7,902 nucleotides of DNA from Bacillota bacterium (GTDB lineage Bacteria; Bacillota; Clostridia; Christensenellales; Pumilibacteraceae), in assembly GCA_009780875.1 (NCBI GenBank), contig WQZE01000039.1, positions 1 through 7,902 of the forward strand. Reading direction: 5' to 3'. Below, one piece after another: positions 5,816-7,902 of this stretch (within the stretch, counting starts at the first letter, position 1; every line of letters starts with the position of its first letter). Made by a program: the position numbers and the translations under genes. Under the pieces are notes generated by a model. It was not told the DNA's origin, made no database searches, and saw nothing but the letters and a program-made list of their open reading frames with translations.

Positions 5816-6733
5816 CTAGGCTTGGGGCAAGTCCGTGTATGCGAGTAGTTCTTTTTTGAGAGAGTGTTTGATTTTCTGTGTTGGCTTGCAGAGTGGAGAG
5901 CGGAGCGTGCCGCTATCACGGTGGAGCAGTTGCATAGCGGTTTTGATGCCAATGGGGTTGATATCTGCAAAAATCGCTTTGGACAAAGGCAAGAGGGCTT
6001 GCCAAAGAGCATTGGCTTTTGCATAGTCTCCTTGCGTGCAATGGTTGTATATTTGCAACAGTGGAGCAGGGAAAGCATTGGACAGCACGCTAATCACGCC
6101 GTCTGATTGTTGTGAAAGATAGGGTATAAACATAGCATCATCGCCGCAATAAATCCCAAAAGGTTTTGGCAATTTGCCAAGCAAATGTATATAGTCTTGC
6201 ATTTGTGTCAAATGGCTGCTGGCATCTTTGATGGCAATAATGTTGGGGTGCTTGGCAAGGGCTAGCAAGGTCTGTGGCAAGAGAGATAGATGGGTGCGAG
6301 AGGGGACGCTGTACAAAATATTGGGCAACGGTGTGGCGTCTGCCACGGTTTGAAAGTATTGCAAAAGACCGTGCTGGTTGCACTTGTTGTAATACGGCGT
6401 CACGACCAAGAGACCATCCGCACCCAAGTCAAAAGCCCGCTTGGAGTAGTCGACCGCTTTTTTTGTGTCATTAGAGCCTGTGCCTACAATCAAAGGGATT
6501 TTGGTGTCGTGTGCTTGGTTGAACTCGGCGATGGCTTTTGCACAAAGAGTAATCACAGTGTCTCGCTCGCCTTCGGTCAGCGTGACGCTTTCGCCCGTGG
6601 TGCCGAGTGCGACGAGGGCATTGATTCCGCTTTGCAATTGGAAATTGACTTGTTGCGTCAAGCGTAGGGTGTCAAGGTTGTTGCCAGCAAAAGGGGTGAC
6701 AAGGGCGGTGGCTACGCCTTTAAAAAGTGACAT
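5816..6733 (-). CDS. dapA: 4-hydroxy-tetrahydrodipicolinate synthase
   Basis: DapA condenses pyruvate with aspartate semialdehyde, the first committed step towards diaminopimelate and lysine. The protein has 305 residues, slightly above the usual 290-300. It shows the GTTGES loop (44-49), VTPYYN (111-116), Tyr141 and Arg146 within YSVPSRT (141-147), and the Schiff-base Lys169 in AIKDAS. These correspond to the catalytic residues of the E. coli enzyme, with a small insertion before them. YSVP replaces the commoner YNVP. GVISVLSN and NPIGIKTA are further family signatures. I chose the ATG at 6733 because TGGAG (6744-6740) precedes it by six bases and MSLFKGVATALVTPF is the normal start; the in-frame TTG at 6745 lies before that site. 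It follows asd by 17 bases and its TAG stop lies in the dapB ribosome binding site. Confidence 0.96.
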   Translation of the reverse strand: MSLFKGVATALVTPFAGNNLDTLRLTQQVNFQLQSGINALVALGTTGESVTLTEGERDTVITLCAKAIAEFNQAHDTKIPLIVGTGSNDTKKAVDYSKRAFDLGADGLLVVTPYYNKCNQHGLLQYFQTVADATPLPNILYSVPSRTHLSLLPQTLLALAKHPNIIAIKDASSHLTQMQDYIHLLGKLPKPFGIYCGDDAMFIPYLSQQSDGVISVLSNAFPAPLLQIYNHCTQGDYAKANALWQALLPLSKAIFADINPIGIKTAMQLLHRDSGTLRSPLCKPTQKIKHSLKKELLAYTDLPQA

Positions 6734-6750
6734 AGGTTTCTCCAAATAGA

Positions 6751-7764
6751 TTATTTTGCAAGTTCTTCCAAAATCTGCACAGCGTTGGACGCCGCACCTT
6801 TTCTAATGTTGTCTGAGACAACAAACAAATTGAGTGTATTGGGGGCGGACAAATCACGGCGTATGCGACCCACCAAGACTTTGTCTTGTCCATTGGCGGT
6901 CAAGGGCATTGGGTATAGATTGTTTTGAACATCATCCAAGAGTAAGATGCCTTTTGCTGTTTTTAGTGTCTCAAAAACATCTTGCAATGCAAAGGGATGA
7001 GCAAAGGTGATATTGATGCTCTCGCTATGAGCATTGGCGACAGGCACACGAATGCAAGTTGCCGTAATATCCATAGGAGACCCAAGGATTTTTTGTGTTT
7101 CGTCCACCAACTTTTGCTCTTCTTTGGTGTAGCCGTATGACTCAGATGCAAGGAGCGTGGAGTGCTCCAAAAATTTGTCAATGTGTGGGATGACATTGTT
7201 TTGGATGGGGTAAAGTAGCGTATGGGTGGTGTTGTTTTCAAGGTCATCAAGTCCACCTCGTCCTGCACCGCTCACCGCTTGCAGTGTGGTGAAAACAATC
7301 CGTTGGATTGTATATTTTTTGTGCAAAGGAGCCAATGCCACCACCGCACCGATGGTGCTACAATTGGGATTGGCGATGATGCCTTTGTGTACAAAGAGGG
7401 CGTGTGCATTGACCTCGGGTACCACAAGTGGCACATCGGGACACATTCTCCATTGACTACTGTTGTCAATGACTATGGCACCCGTGTTTGCAAACAGGGG
7501 TGCAAACTCTTTGCTTACCGTGCCGCCCGCTGACATAAGCACAAAATCACATAAATGTGTTTGGATGGTTTGGCTAGACAAGGCGAGCACCGTTTTTTGT
7601 TGGTTTGCAAACGGCAACGATTGTCCAGCACTTTTTTGGCTGGCAAAGAGGTGCACCTCTTTGATTTGGTTCTTTTGAAAAAGTGTGGATTCTTGCAAGA
7701 CCTCCATCATTTTGCGTCCCACAAGTCCGGTGGCGCCTGCGATTCCTACGGTGTATTTTTTCAT
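6751..7764 (-). CDS. asd: Aspartate-semialdehyde dehydrogenase
   Basis: Asd reduces aspartyl phosphate to aspartate semialdehyde with NADPH, supplying lysine, threonine, methionine and diaminopimelate synthesis. The 337-residue protein begins MKKYTVGIAGATGLVG, with the nucleotide-binding GATGLVG at 10-16. IDNSSQWRM (99-107) and VPEVN (115-119) follow. The catalytic cysteine is C135 in NPNCST, and His246 in HSES is the expected acid/base residue. GAGRGG (166-171) and NVIPHID (190-196) fit the family as found in Bacillota. The length is standard. The frame is open upstream to an ATG at 7854, but AAGGA (7776-7772) seven bases before the ATG at 7764, and alignment of the glycine loop, favour 7764. 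It is the first gene of the operon and is followed 17 bases later by dapA, whose enzyme uses its product. Confidence 0.96.
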   Translation of the reverse strand: MKKYTVGIAGATGLVGRKMMEVLQESTLFQKNQIKEVHLFASQKSAGQSLPFANQQKTVLALSSQTIQTHLCDFVLMSAGGTVSKEFAPLFANTGAIVIDNSSQWRMCPDVPLVVPEVNAHALFVHKGIIANPNCSTIGAVVALAPLHKKYTIQRIVFTTLQAVSGAGRGGLDDLENNTTHTLLYPIQNNVIPHIDKFLEHSTLLASESYGYTKEEQKLVDETQKILGSPMDITATCIRVPVANAHSESINITFAHPFALQDVFETLKTAKGILLLDDVQNNLYPMPLTANGQDKVLVGRIRRDLSAPNTLNLFVVSDNIRKGAASNAVQILEELAK

Positions 7765-7787
7765 ATGTTTATCCTTTTTGTTGGCAG

Positions 7788-7831
7788 AGGGTGATGGCAC
7801 AGGGGCAAATTTGGCTGTGATAGGGTGATGG
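7788..7831 (-). repeat. Direct repeat pair with an inner dyad in the asd leader
   Basis: The 10-mer CCATCACCCT (read on the - strand) occurs at 7831-7822 and 7797-7788, a 34-base period. Between them CACAG (7819-7815) and CTGTG (7802-7798) form an inverted repeat around CAAATTTG. The arrangement lies 24 to 67 bases upstream of the asd ATG and could be an operator or an RNA structure controlling the lysine genes. I recognise no known regulator site. Confidence 0.4.
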
Positions 7832-7843
7832 AAAAGAATGTGC

Positions 7844-7871
7844 CGTATAGTCATATATATGCATTTTGCAA
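7844..7871 (-). promoter_or_regulatory. Weak candidate promoter for asd-dapA-dapB
   Basis: On the - strand, TTGCAA (7871-7866) and TATACG (7849-7844) are separated by 16 bases in an AT-rich stretch about 80 bases upstream of the asd start. Both hexamers are partial matches only. A nearby TTGACT (7890-7885) is a better -35 but has no good -10 at the right distance. The true promoter may lie beyond the window. Confidence 0.3.
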
Positions 7872-7902
7872 AAAAACTCTACAAAGTCAAAAAACCTGCA
7901 AA

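Noticed and set aside
6751..7854. A longer Asd starting at ATG 7854 with 30 extra residues
   Set aside because: There is no ribosome binding site before 7854, the extension does not resemble Asd, and AAGGA precedes the ATG at 7764 where the family normally starts.
7765..7902. A lysine riboswitch upstream of asd
   Set aside because: The 138 bases available are shorter than the element, and I could not find its conserved core or a terminator/antiterminator pair. It could still lie beyond the window.

Overview
The window reads as a conserved chromosomal segment of a moderately low-GC bacterium, most likely an uncultured Clostridia-type Bacillota. The gene order rpmE, DUF1385 (YqhQ-like), prmC, prfA is familiar from that group. 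Ribosome binding sites are purine-rich (AGGAG, GGAG, AGGTGA), GTG and TTG starts are used, and the lysine genes run asd-dapA-dapB. The taxon is inferred from family resemblance and synteny only.

Left part (1-2241, + strand): a sigma-A-like promoter (76-105) drives rpmE, which encodes a zinc-type ribosomal protein L31. A hairpin plus T-run (402-437), built from four tandem GTACnnT heptads, follows it. Next comes one long reading frame that joins a DUF1385 membrane domain to a complete PrmC, the glutamine methyltransferase of release factors.

Middle part (2242-3978, + strand): two translationally overlapping genes sit between prmC and prfA. The first is a 229-aa protein that looks like a type II restriction endonuclease with an E-V-K motif. 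The second is a beta-class DNA amino-methyltransferase with a TSPPYN motif. Hand counts suggest this block is more AT-rich than the core genes on each side, so it is probably an acquired restriction-modification module that split the prmC-prfA pair. prfA (release factor 1, PAT and GGQ motifs intact) follows it with no visible terminator between.

Right part (5046-7902, - strand): asd, dapA and dapB form a tight operon for three steps of the aspartate-to-lysine/diaminopimelate pathway, transcribed towards prfA. The prfA and dapB stop codons interlock in four bases, and a perfect 7-bp dyad lies across that point. The asd leader carries a 10-bp direct repeat and a weak candidate promoter.

Functionally, the left half makes a ribosomal protein, a release factor and the enzyme that modifies that factor. 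The right half supplies lysine and cell-wall precursors. The restriction-modification pair is the accessory element. The most notable points are the DUF1385-PrmC fusion, the restriction-modification insertion beside it, and the heptad-repeat terminator.
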